A stretch of 12,519 nucleotides of DNA from Chloroflexota bacterium (GTDB lineage: Bacteria; Chloroflexota; Anaerolineae; Aggregatilineales; UBA3940), in contig DRKO01000427.1 of the NCBI GenBank assembly GCA_011051745.1, forward strand, positions 1-12,519. Direction: 5' to 3'. The number at the start of each line of letters is the position of its first letter. Position 1 is the stretch's first letter. The position numbers were made by a program, and so were the translations under genes. Below are positions 1 to 5,820 of the stretch, piece by piece. The notes under the pieces are model-generated. The model ran no database searches. It saw only the letters and a list, made by a program, of their open reading frames with translations, and was not told where the DNA came from.

Positions 1-1023
1 AGCGGAAACCGCCATGATCGCGCCGGAGCCGTAGGTCATCAGTACATAGTCGGCCACCCAGATCGGGATACGCTCGATGTTGACAGGATTAATGGCATAT
101 GCGCCAGTGAAGACACCCGTCTTCTCGCGGTCGGCGGCCTCACGTTCAATGTCGCTGGTGCGGGCTGCCTGCTCGATGTAGGCCTCAACCTCTGCCCGGC
201 GCTCGTCCGTCGTGATCTCCAGCACGAGCGGGTGCTCCGGGGCCATCACCATAAAGGTTGCACCCCATAGAGTATCGGGGCGGGTGGTGAAGACCGGAAG
301 TTCATCGCCCCGCTCGGTCCTGAAGATCACTTCCGCGCCCTCGCTGCGCCCGATCCAGTTCTTCTGCATCGCGATCACGCGCTCCGGCCACTCAATTTTG
401 CTGAAGTCCAGCAGTTCCTCGGCGTATTTTGTGATGCGGAAGAACCACTGCTCCAGATTCTTCTTGATCACCGGCGTGCCACAGCGTTCACAGACGCGGT
501 CATCTCCTTTGACCTGCTCGCGGGCCAGAGTGGTGTTGCACTGGGGACAGAAATCAACCGGCGACATCTTCCGGTAGGCCAGCCCGTTGTGATAAAACTG
601 GAGGAAGAACCACTGCGTCCAGCGGTAGTATTCGGGGTCGCTGGTGATCGCCTCGCGTTCCCAGTCAAACATCGCCCCCATGCTCCTGAGCTGCCGGCGC
701 ATCTTCTCGATGTTCGAGTAGGTCCACTTGCGGGGATGGATGCCACGCTGGATGGCTGCGTTCTCAGCCGGTAGACCGAAGGCATCAAACCCCATCGGGA
801 AGAGCACATTGTAGCCGCGCATCCGCATATAGCGGGCCCGCGCATCGGAGGGGGCCATCGCGTACCAGTGGCCGATATGCAGATCGCCGGAGGGATAAGG
901 CAGCATGGTCAGCGCGTAATATTTGACCCTGCTTGTATCTATGACCGAGCGATACAGCCCGTCTTCTTCCCACTTCTTCTGCCAGCGTGCCTCAATCTCC
1001 TGCGGATTATACGTTTCGTTCAT
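1..1023 (-). CDS. leuS: Leucyl-tRNA synthetase, N-terminal 341 residues (gene runs off the left edge)
   Basis: Charges tRNA-Leu with leucine in the cytoplasm (class Ia synthetase). The visible part begins at an ATG preceded by AAGGTGAG about 5 nt upstream. The class I signature HIGH is at residues 49-52 (in PSGDLHIGH), followed by GFDAFGLPAENAA. The zinc-binding ZN1 insertion has CPQC at 159-162 and CERC at 178-181. The CP1 editing domain starts with the threonine-rich TTRPDTLWGATF at 246-257 and reaches YGSGAIMAVSA at the window edge. The KMSKS loop and anticodon-binding domain would lie outside. One oddity is that the editing-domain motif, usually MAVPAHD, reads MAVSA here (Ser340). It is the second gene of an operon behind the cupin gene, 31 nt away, and its expression should follow the leucine T-box upstream. 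Identity is secure. Confidence 0.97.
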   Translation of the reverse strand, partial: MNETYNPQEIEARWQKKWEEDGLYRSVIDTSRVKYYALTMLPYPSGDLHIGHWYAMAPSDARARYMRMRGYNVLFPMGFDAFGLPAENAAIQRGIHPRKWTYSNIEKMRRQLRSMGAMFDWEREAITSDPEYYRWTQWFFLQFYHNGLAYRKMSPVDFCPQCNTTLAREQVKGDDRVCERCGTPVIKKNLEQWFFRITKYAEELLDFSKIEWPERVIAMQKNWIGRSEGAEVIFRTERGDELPVFTTRPDTLWGATFMVMAPEHPLVLEITTDERRAEVEAYIEQAARTSDIEREAADREKTGVFTGAYAINPVNIERIPIWVADYVLMTYGSGAIMAVSA

Positions 1024-1054
1024 TGCACTCACCTTTGTTCAACGGTTTGAGGGA

Positions 1055-1396
1055 TCAGCCCTGACTCAGATACTCCTCACGCGGCGGGGTGAAGGTCTCA
1101 ACAAGGATGGTATCCTTCAGGAAGGTCGCCCCGTGCTCGGTATCACCGGGAATCCCGTAACTGTCCCCCGGCTTGCAGTGGAACACCTCGCCTTCAACGG
1201 CCAGTTCGACCTCGCCATTGATCACGTAGCCTACCTGATGATGCGGGTGACGATGGAGCGGAACGTGTGCCCCTGCCGCGCCCCGAATCTCTATCAGCAT
1301 CAGGTCACCAGTAAGGCCGAGCGTGCGCCGGACCACGCCGGGGAACATCTCAACGGCTTCAGCATCCTCCCAGTGTACGATATGTGCTTCACTCAT
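1055..1396 (-). CDS. Small single-domain cupin protein, first gene of the T-box-controlled leuS operon
   Basis: A 113-residue single beta-barrel cupin. Cupin motif 1 is visible as HVPLHRHPHHQVGYVINGE, with His48, His50 and Gln54 in the usual metal-ligand positions (Gln replaces the more common Glu). Motif 2 is GDSYGIPGDTEHGA, with His88 as the fourth ligand. It is therefore probably a metal-binding cupin of the small sensor/isomerase/stress type, but the substrate cannot be told from sequence. The ATG start has an excellent Shine-Dalgarno sequence (AAGGAGG at 1409-1415) 12 nt upstream. It lies between the leucine T-box leader and leuS, so it should be made when charged tRNA-Leu is scarce. This location is the only functional hint and may mean a role near leucine or branched-chain metabolism, or simple hitch-hiking. 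Confidence 0.88.
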   Translation of the reverse strand: MSEAHIVHWEDAEAVEMFPGVVRRTLGLTGDLMLIEIRGAAGAHVPLHRHPHHQVGYVINGEVELAVEGEVFHCKPGDSYGIPGDTEHGATFLKDTILVETFTPPREEYLSQG

Positions 1397-1439
1397 CAGA
1401 GCGTTGATCCTCCTTACGAGAACGTGGTCGTGAATTCAT
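1389..1439 (-). CDS. Possible 16-codon leader ORF overlapping the cupin start
   Basis: A short open frame starts with ATG at 1439, preceded by AGGGAG with a 5-nt gap, and encodes MNSRPRSRKEDQRSDE. Its TGA stop lies inside the cupin start region (ATGAGTGA), so the two frames overlap by 8 nt, as in translationally coupled pairs. It also runs through the cupin Shine-Dalgarno sequence. It lies after the T-box terminator, so it is transcribed only when the T-box reads through. There is no sequence similarity to anything I know. It could be chance; the support is position, ribosome site and overlap only. Confidence 0.25.
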   Translation of the reverse strand: MNSRPRSRKEDQRSDE

Positions 1440-1446
1440 GATCGCT

Positions 1447-1472
1447 CCCTGCGAGTTTCCCGGCAGGGAAAC
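1447..1472 (-). other. Two mutually exclusive hairpins just after the T-box terminator
   Basis: On the minus-strand RNA, GUUUCCC (1472-1466) pairs perfectly with GGGAAAC (1461-1455) across a 4-nt loop. The overlapping CCCUGC (1468-1463) can instead pair with GCAGGG (1452-1447). The two stems share bases and cannot form together. The second stem would bury the AGGGAG that serves the possible leader ORF. The pairing is visible directly; any switching role is inference. Confidence 0.4.
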
Positions 1473-1509
1473 AAAAAGACCCCTCGCCAGCCAGGGACGA
1501 AGGGGACTC
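1471..1509 (-). terminator. T-box intrinsic terminator
   Basis: On the minus strand the arm AGTCCCCT (1508-1501) pairs with AGGGGTCT (1485-1478), with one internal mismatch, and runs straight into TCTTTTTG. It sits immediately after the conserved T-box sequence, as the terminator alternative to the antiterminator. Confidence 0.8.
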
Positions 1510-1777
1510 CGCGGTACCACCCTGCTTGGCGGACTCAGCCCTGAGAAACGGCTGACCGCCCGCTCTTGGCGCGTAACGTGCGCGACCCGGCAACCGCTAG
1601 TGGGAAAGGCGTTTTCCGTTCACGGCTGCGGCTCCCGGACGAGGTGGGCCACCTGTGCTCGTTGGGGGCACGGGCGTTTCCGCTGCTGGCGGAAACACAA
1701 GGCCGGGCTCGCACTCTCCCCGGCTCGCTGCAACGATGGCTTATCACTTCCGTTCGTCGCCGGTCACATATGCGTTT
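1472..1777 (-). promoter_or_regulatory. T-box leader, leucine-specific (probable CUC specifier)
   Basis: This is an RNA leader that senses uncharged tRNA-Leu and lets transcription continue into the cupin-leuS operon. The 14-nt T-box consensus AGGGTGGTACCGCG is present exactly, on the minus strand at 1523-1510. Its UGGU can pair with the ACCA end of a tRNA with discriminator A, as in tRNA-Leu. A Stem I is visible: the loop-E/AGUA-like GGAAGUGAUA sits on the 5' side of the specifier loop, the stem GCCA-UCGUUG pairs with CAACGA...UGGC, and the distal part contains AGCCGGGGAGAGUGCGAGCCCGG-like sequence. After UGGC comes CCACCUCG, giving CUC at 1643-1641 followed by the conserved purine. CUC encodes Leu, in agreement with leuS downstream. 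The T-box class is certain; the exact specifier is my reading of the fold. Confidence 0.93.
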
Positions 1778-1783
1778 CTCAAA

Positions 1784-1812
1784 ATTGTAACGGCCTTCAG
1801 AGGGCGTGTCAA
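1784..1812 (-). promoter_or_regulatory. Sigma-70 promoter of the T-box/cupin/leuS operon
   Basis: TTGACA (1812-1807), a 17-nt spacer and TACAAT (1789-1784), reading on the minus strand. Transcription should start near 1777, just before T-box Stem I. The -35 box lies only about 20 nt beyond the terminator hairpin of the upstream sigma factor gene. Confidence 0.85.
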
Positions 1813-1832
1813 TTTCACGCGGGAGAGACAGA

Positions 1833-1861
1833 GAAGCCCCGCAGGCGATCTGCGGGGCTTC
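1833..1861 (-). terminator. Intrinsic terminator of the sigma factor gene
   Basis: A perfect 12-bp stem (GAAGCCCCGCAG / CTGCGGGGCTTC) with a 5-nt loop lies 43 nt after the sigma factor stop codon. It is followed on the minus strand by a pyrimidine-rich TCTGTCTCTCC tail with only a few T residues. It insulates the sigma gene from the leucine operon. Confidence 0.8.
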
Positions 1862-1904
1862 CTCCTCGCGGTGAATTTTGAGAAAGGGAGCGCAGTCCCG
1901 GCGA

Positions 1905-2900
1905 TTACGGCGACAGGAAGTCGCGCAGGATACTGGCGTAGTGAGGCTGACGCAGTCGCTGGAGGGCATGACGCTCGATCTGGCGGATGCGCTCACGGGA
2001 GAGCCCCATGGCTGCCCCAACCTGCTCCAGCGTCTTCGGAACGCCGTTGTCCAGGCCGAAACGGAGACGCAGAATCTGAGCCTCACGCGGCATCAGTTCA
2101 TTGAGGATGCGCTCGATCGTCTCTGAGAGCATGATGCCCTGCATCTCCTCGTCCGGGCTGGGCGACTGGTCATCTTCGATGAAGTCGCCAAACTCGCTAT
2201 CGTCGCCCACCGGCGTTTCCAGCGCGATGGTCTGGGGAGTCGCTTCCAGCGTCTCGCGGATCTGCTCCGGTGGCAACGCCAGACGCTCCCCCAGTTCCTC
2301 ATCGGTCGGTTCGCGCCCTAACTCCTGCCCCAGAATTTCGTTAGCGGCGTTGATTCGCCTCAACTGGTCAGAGAGGTGCAATGGCAGGCGAATGGCACGG
2401 GACTTCTGGGAAAGCGCCCTGGTGATCGTCTGCCGGATCCACCAGCTCGCATAGGTGCTGAAGCGATTCCCCCGCCTGTAGTCGAACTTGTCCACTGCGA
2501 TCATGAGCCCGATGTTGCCTTCCTGGATCAGGTCCGACATCGGCAGGCCCTGATTGCGGTAACGCTTGGCGATGCTGACCACCAGCCGCGTGTTGGCGCG
2601 GCTCAGGTGCTCACGGGCAGCCTGCCCATCCGCCACGATCTCTTCAAGAGCCTTTCTCTGCTCTGGAGAAAGGTCGGGGTTTTCCTCCAGGGCGCGGCTG
2701 GCCTCCACGCCACGCTCGATGCGCTTCGCCAGCGCAACCTCCTGCTCCGCCGTCAGCAGAGGTTCGCTTGCCATCTGGCGGAAATACAGGCTGACGGTAT
2801 CATCCGCCGGGACGTGATCAATGTCCTCAGGGATGACCTCTGGCTCCTCGAATTCGTACTCTTCCTCGTCGTACTCTGACAAGATAGCTAATGCTTCCAT
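1905..2900 (-). CDS. sigA: RpoD/SigA-type sigma-70 factor (group 1 or 2)
   Basis: Directs RNA polymerase to -10/-35 promoters. From the chosen start it has 331 residues: an acidic N-terminus (10-35), region 1.2 (about 31-63, DTVSLYFRQM), region 2 (98-168, with NIGLMIAVDKFDYRRGNRFSTYASWWIRQ split across 2.2-2.4), region 3 (178-255) and region 4 (262-325, with the helix-turn-helix TLEQVGAAMGLSRERIRQIE). Region 1.1 is absent, as in many short Gram-positive-type primary sigmas. The ATG at 2900 is preferred over one 16 codons upstream because AAGGA lies 10 nt before it, while the upstream ATG has no ribosome site and sits close to the transcription start. ALSQKSRAIRLPLH differs somewhat from classic primary sigmas, so it could be a group 2 paralogue. 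The gene stands alone between its own promoter and terminator. Confidence 0.95.
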   Translation of the reverse strand: MEALAILSEYDEEEYEFEEPEVIPEDIDHVPADDTVSLYFRQMASEPLLTAEQEVALAKRIERGVEASRALEENPDLSPEQRKALEEIVADGQAAREHLSRANTRLVVSIAKRYRNQGLPMSDLIQEGNIGLMIAVDKFDYRRGNRFSTYASWWIRQTITRALSQKSRAIRLPLHLSDQLRRINAANEILGQELGREPTDEELGERLALPPEQIRETLEATPQTIALETPVGDDSEFGDFIEDDQSPSPDEEMQGIMLSETIERILNELMPREAQILRLRFGLDNGVPKTLEQVGAAMGLSRERIRQIERHALQRLRQPHYASILRDFLSP

Positions 2901-2972
2901 CACCTTCACTTCCTTCAGGCACCTGCCATCCCGGCCTCGGTTGTCCATATTTTGTACAGATATTGCACACTA

Positions 2973-3001
2973 ATGATAAAACGCCTCGGATGTCCTGTCA
3001 A
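2973..3001 (-). promoter_or_regulatory. Promoter P1 of the sigma factor gene
   Basis: TTGACA (3001-2996), a 17-nt spacer and TATCAT (2978-2973) on the minus strand. Transcription would begin near 2966, giving a leader of about 65 nt. This is a near-consensus site, consistent with housekeeping expression. Confidence 0.8.
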
Positions 3002-3152
3002 GAGTGACGTGACATCTATAGCCAGTTTCGGAGGCCCGATACCTGCTACCAATAATACGCCTCTACTGACCAACAGGTTGCATCAGGGTCGCCACTTTCA
3101 CATTGCCTCCTGTGTTGTTCGCCGGGGCACACTCAGGCACAGTGATCCCTAT

Positions 3153-3184
3153 ATTATCATAGATTATTATCATATAAATAATCT
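3153..3184. repeat. AT-rich inverted repeat with overlapping direct repeats
   Basis: AGATTATT (3161-3168) and AATAATCT (3177-3184) form a perfect 8-bp inverted repeat with an 8-nt spacer. ATTATCATA occurs at 3153-3161 and again at 3166-3174. The minus strand also reads TTGCAG-16 nt-GATAAT here, a possible weak promoter. There is no run of T after the dyad that would make it a good terminator. It resembles an operator, but no regulator is known. Confidence 0.5.
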
Positions 3185-3204
3185 TACCTGCAAATAAGAG
3201 GGAC

Positions 3205-3233
3205 ATTAGAATCACGTTACAGATTACGATCAA
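3205..3233 (-). promoter_or_regulatory. Candidate upstream promoter P2 of the sigma factor gene
   Basis: TTGATC (3233-3228), a 17-nt spacer and TCTAAT (3210-3205) on the minus strand, four of six and five of six matches to consensus. It would give a transcript starting near 3198 and crossing the AT-rich repeats before the sigma gene. This is a prediction only. Confidence 0.35.
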
Positions 3234-3241
3234 CAGGGGGT

Positions 3242-4042
3242 TCAGGGAAAAAGGCGGCGGACGAAGCGCCTGATCAGGATCATCAGTACGGGGAGCAGGG
3301 CCAGACCAAGCGCCAGCGAGGCAAAGAAATACAGGTAGCGGGGGTCGCTTTCAAGAAGAGGAGAGAGCAGGGGGATATTCTGCCACCCCTGCGGCAGGAC
3401 AGGAACCGGGATCAGATCGGGGAGATAAGCCAGTAGCTCCCCCGAACGAGCCATCCCCACCAGATCGGGAGACAGGTTCCACAGCAACAGCACCACGCCC
3501 GCAAGGATCCATAGCCAGCCCCAGCAACCGCCGCCCCGGTATCCTCTCCGGCGGGCAGCACGCTGCCGCCGGGGTGGCCGGGCAGTGTGGACGGCGGGCG
3601 GCGGTTCCGGTATGTTCGCGCCTACCGGAGGCGCTTCCTCAGGTCGGGCCGGAGGGGGAGCCGGAATCACGAGGGGGCGGGACTCCCGCTCCGTCTCAAG
3701 GGCCTTCAGACGGAGCAGATACGCCTGATGAGAACCGCAGTGTGAGCATACGCTTGTGTAAACAGGCGATTCGCAGCGCAGGCATCGGCTCGGCAGCCCT
3801 GCGCCGCAGGAGAGGCAGAAGTTGCACAGCCCGTCGTTCCAGTCTCCGCAGGAAGGACACTCCCAGCCAACTGGCAGCAGGCTGAGCCCGGCGCGATCAG
3901 GATATCCGATCGTCCCACAGTGGGGGCAACGCGTCCGGGGGAAAAGGAAGGACACCCGGAACGTCTCGCCGCAGTGGACGCACAGTAAGGATGAGGGAGC
4001 GCCTGTCTCGTCGTCCATGTTACCAGTCCCGACTTGTGCCAT
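3242..4042 (-). CDS. Triple zinc-ribbon protein with two C-terminal membrane segments, function unknown
   Basis: 266 residues from the ATG at 4042, chosen because AGGTGA lies directly upstream at good spacing; a GTG two codons earlier (4048) is the alternative. Numbered from that GTG, cysteine pairs make three zinc ribbons: 23/26 with 41/44, 64/67 with 78/81, and 89/92 with 101/104. A proline-rich, low-complexity linker (about 125-155) follows, then a basic stretch (RRQRAARRRGYRGG), a first membrane segment (about 176-192), an extramembrane loop of about 45 residues and a second membrane segment (about 238-258) ending in RRFVRRLFP. The zinc ribbons are probably cytoplasmic. It resembles other double-zinc-ribbon membrane proteins only in layout, and I recognise no named family. 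It is transcribed divergently from the AOR gene and upstream of the sigma gene on the same strand. Confidence 0.82.
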   Translation of the reverse strand: MAQVGTGNMDDETGAPSSLLCVHCGETFRVSFLFPRTRCPHCGTIGYPDRAGLSLLPVGWECPSCGDWNDGLCNFCLSCGAGLPSRCLRCESPVYTSVCSHCGSHQAYLLRLKALETERESRPLVIPAPPPARPEEAPPVGANIPEPPPAVHTARPPRRQRAARRRGYRGGGCWGWLWILAGVVLLLWNLSPDLVGMARSGELLAYLPDLIPVPVLPQGWQNIPLLSPLLESDPRYLYFFASLALGLALLPVLMILIRRFVRRLFP

Positions 4043-4063
4043 CTTCACCTGCTTGAGTATAAC
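4034..4063 (+). promoter_or_regulatory. Candidate promoter of the AOR-family gene
   Basis: TTGTGC (4034-4039), an 18-nt spacer and TATAAC (4058-4063) on the plus strand. The same AT island reads TATACT on the minus strand and could serve the divergent zinc-ribbon gene, so the two promoters may overlap. Both are moderate matches. Confidence 0.4.
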
Positions 4064-4119
4064 TTAAACGGCTCATTTGTAACCCCCAAGAATGCGGGGC
4101 CCTGCGAGGAGAAGTCCAC

Positions 4120-5814
4120 ATGAAGATCTTACGTGCCAACATCGAAACCGGCGAAATCCAGTACTCAGAAGTTCCCGAACACTGGCGGCGGACAGGGGGG
4201 AGGGGGCTGGTGGCCCGCTTCCTGCTGGACGAAGTACCGCCCCTGTGTGACCCTCTCGGCCCGCACAACAAGCTGATCTGGACACCGGGGCTGCTGGTCG
4301 GCCACATGCTATCGAGCGTGGATCGGATATCCGTCGGCGGCAAAAGCCCCCTTACCGGTGGGGCCAAAGAAGCGAACGCCGGTGGGACAACAGGATTACT
4401 GATGGCCTGGCTGGAACTGCACGCCCTGATCATCGAGGGGGGAGCGCCAGCCGATGGCCGCTGGAGGGTTCTCTACGTCGGGCAGGATGGCGCGCGATTC
4501 GAGCCAGCCGACGATCTGGCCGGGCTGGGCCTCTCCGAGACTGCCCGGAAGTTGATCGCACGTTACCACGACAAGATCGGTGTCTCGGCTATCGGGCCGG
4601 GGGGCGAGATGCTGTACCGCTCGGCAGGGATCACCCATCTTGACAAAGATCGCAACCTGACGCGCATCTCAGCCCGTGGAGGGCTGGGCGCTGTGATGGG
4701 CTCAAAGCGGCTGAAGGCGATTGTTTTTGACAGGCCCCCCAGCAACCGGCCTCCGGTGGCCGACCCGGAGCTGTTTCAGGCCGCCTCCCGCCGCTACATA
4801 CAGGTCCTTCAGGAGCACCCACAGACCAGCGAGGTCTACACCTTCTATGGCACGGCAGCGATGGTCAACCTGTGCAACACGCTGGGGGGGCTCCCCACGC
4901 GCAACTTCTCCGCCGGGAGCTTTGAGGGGGCGGAGCGCATTAGCGGGGACGCGATCCATGATCTGAACAGCACGCGGGGTGGGGATATCTCTCACGCCTG
5001 CATGCCCGGCTGCATCATCCGCTGCTCAAACGTCTACGTGGGGCCGGACGGGGAGCCGATCGTCAGCCCACTGGAATATGAGACCATCGGCCTGATGGGC
5101 TCAAACCTCGGAATTGATGATCCGGACGTTATCGCCCGCCTGAACGCCGTTGCCAACGAATTAGGCGTGGACACCATCGAGATAGGGGCAGCGCTCGGTG
5201 TGGCTGCCGAGGCAGGCCTGATGGAGTTCGGCGACGGGGAGCGGGCACTGGAGTTGATAGACGAGGTGCGCCGGGGGACTCCACTGGGGCGGATCATTGG
5301 CAACGGCGCGGTGATAACCGGCAAAGTGCTGGGCGTGAGCCGTGTCCCGGCAGTGAAGGGGCAGGCGATCTCGGCCTACGATCCGCGTGCCATCAAGGGA
5401 ACAGGCGTGACGTATGCCACCTCGCCACAGGGAGCCGATCACACCTCCGGCCTGACCATCCGGGCCAAAGTAGACCACACCGATCCGGAGGGACAGGTCG
5501 AACTCTCGCGGGGCGCTCAGTACCGGATGGCCGGGTATGACACGCTGGGAGCCTGCATCTTCGGCGGGTTCGGGATGGATAAGACACTGGTACGCGACCT
5601 GATCAACGGGCGCTACGGCTGGGGAGTTGACGAGAATTACCTGACCGATCTGGGGCGCGAAACCATCCTGCTGGAGCGCGAATTCAACCGCCGGGCGGGG
5701 TTCACCTCAGCGGACGACCGGCTGCCCGAATGGATGACGCAGGAGAAACTCCCGCCCGTCAACACGGCGTTTGACGTGCCCGCCGAGGAACTGGACGCCA
5801 TTTTTGAGGAGTGA
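4120..5814 (+). CDS. Aldehyde:ferredoxin oxidoreductase (AOR) family protein
   Basis: Members of this family use a tungsten or molybdenum bis-pyranopterin cofactor and one [4Fe-4S] cluster to oxidise aldehydes with ferredoxin, or the reverse. At 564 residues, the N-terminal domain includes ISVGGKSPLTGGAKEANAGG (about 70-89) and the C-terminal domain includes EYETIGLMGSNLGI and KGQAISAYDPRAIKGTG. Cluster ligands are Cys294, Cys298, Cys302 and, in DTLGAC, Cys479. The first three are spaced CX3CX3C, not the CX2CX3C of Pyrococcus AOR. The protein ends at EELDAIFEE and lacks the usual tail with YY..RGW. AGGAG lies 8 nt before the ATG. No ferredoxin subunit or cofactor-synthesis gene is adjacent. 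The two deviations suggest a distinct subfamily; the substrate is unknown. Confidence 0.92.
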   Translation: MKILRANIETGEIQYSEVPEHWRRTGGRGLVARFLLDEVPPLCDPLGPHNKLIWTPGLLVGHMLSSVDRISVGGKSPLTGGAKEANAGGTTGLLMAWLELHALIIEGGAPADGRWRVLYVGQDGARFEPADDLAGLGLSETARKLIARYHDKIGVSAIGPGGEMLYRSAGITHLDKDRNLTRISARGGLGAVMGSKRLKAIVFDRPPSNRPPVADPELFQAASRRYIQVLQEHPQTSEVYTFYGTAAMVNLCNTLGGLPTRNFSAGSFEGAERISGDAIHDLNSTRGGDISHACMPGCIIRCSNVYVGPDGEPIVSPLEYETIGLMGSNLGIDDPDVIARLNAVANELGVDTIEIGAALGVAAEAGLMEFGDGERALELIDEVRRGTPLGRIIGNGAVITGKVLGVSRVPAVKGQAISAYDPRAIKGTGVTYATSPQGADHTSGLTIRAKVDHTDPEGQVELSRGAQYRMAGYDTLGACIFGGFGMDKTLVRDLINGRYGWGVDENYLTDLGRETILLEREFNRRAGFTSADDRLPEWMTQEKLPPVNTAFDVPAEELDAIFEE

Positions 5815-5820
5815 GGCGGC

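Larger units (their letters stand above)
3002..3241. other. AT-rich intergenic region upstream of the sigma gene
   Basis: About 240 nt without a credible gene, and markedly more AT-rich around 3145-3230 than the rest of the window. It contains the inverted and direct repeats and the additional promoter-like sites listed separately. I see no intrinsic terminator for the zinc-ribbon gene ending at 3242, so its transcript may continue into the sigma gene. Confidence 0.6.

Noticed and set aside
923..1441. Plus-strand open frame of 172 codons across the leuS start and the cupin gene
   Set aside because: It lies antisense to two clearly conserved genes, lacks a ribosome site and has no recognisable domain.
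1535..2086. Minus-strand open frame of 183 codons crossing the T-box, promoter, terminator and end of the sigma gene
   Set aside because: It spans well-supported regulatory RNA and overlaps the sigma gene in another frame; composition is that of an RNA leader, not a protein.
2952..3197. Plus-strand open frame of 81 codons upstream of the sigma gene
   Set aside because: No ribosome site, mixed composition, and it runs through the sigma promoter and AT-rich repeats.
4086..4106. GC-rich palindrome before the AOR start as an operator
   Set aside because: The dyad around GGGCCC is imperfect and short, so it is not distinguishable from background in this base composition.
5815..5820. Bidirectional terminator between the convergent AOR and amidohydrolase genes
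   Set aside because: The 6-nt gap and adjacent coding ends contain no convincing stem with a T run on either strand.
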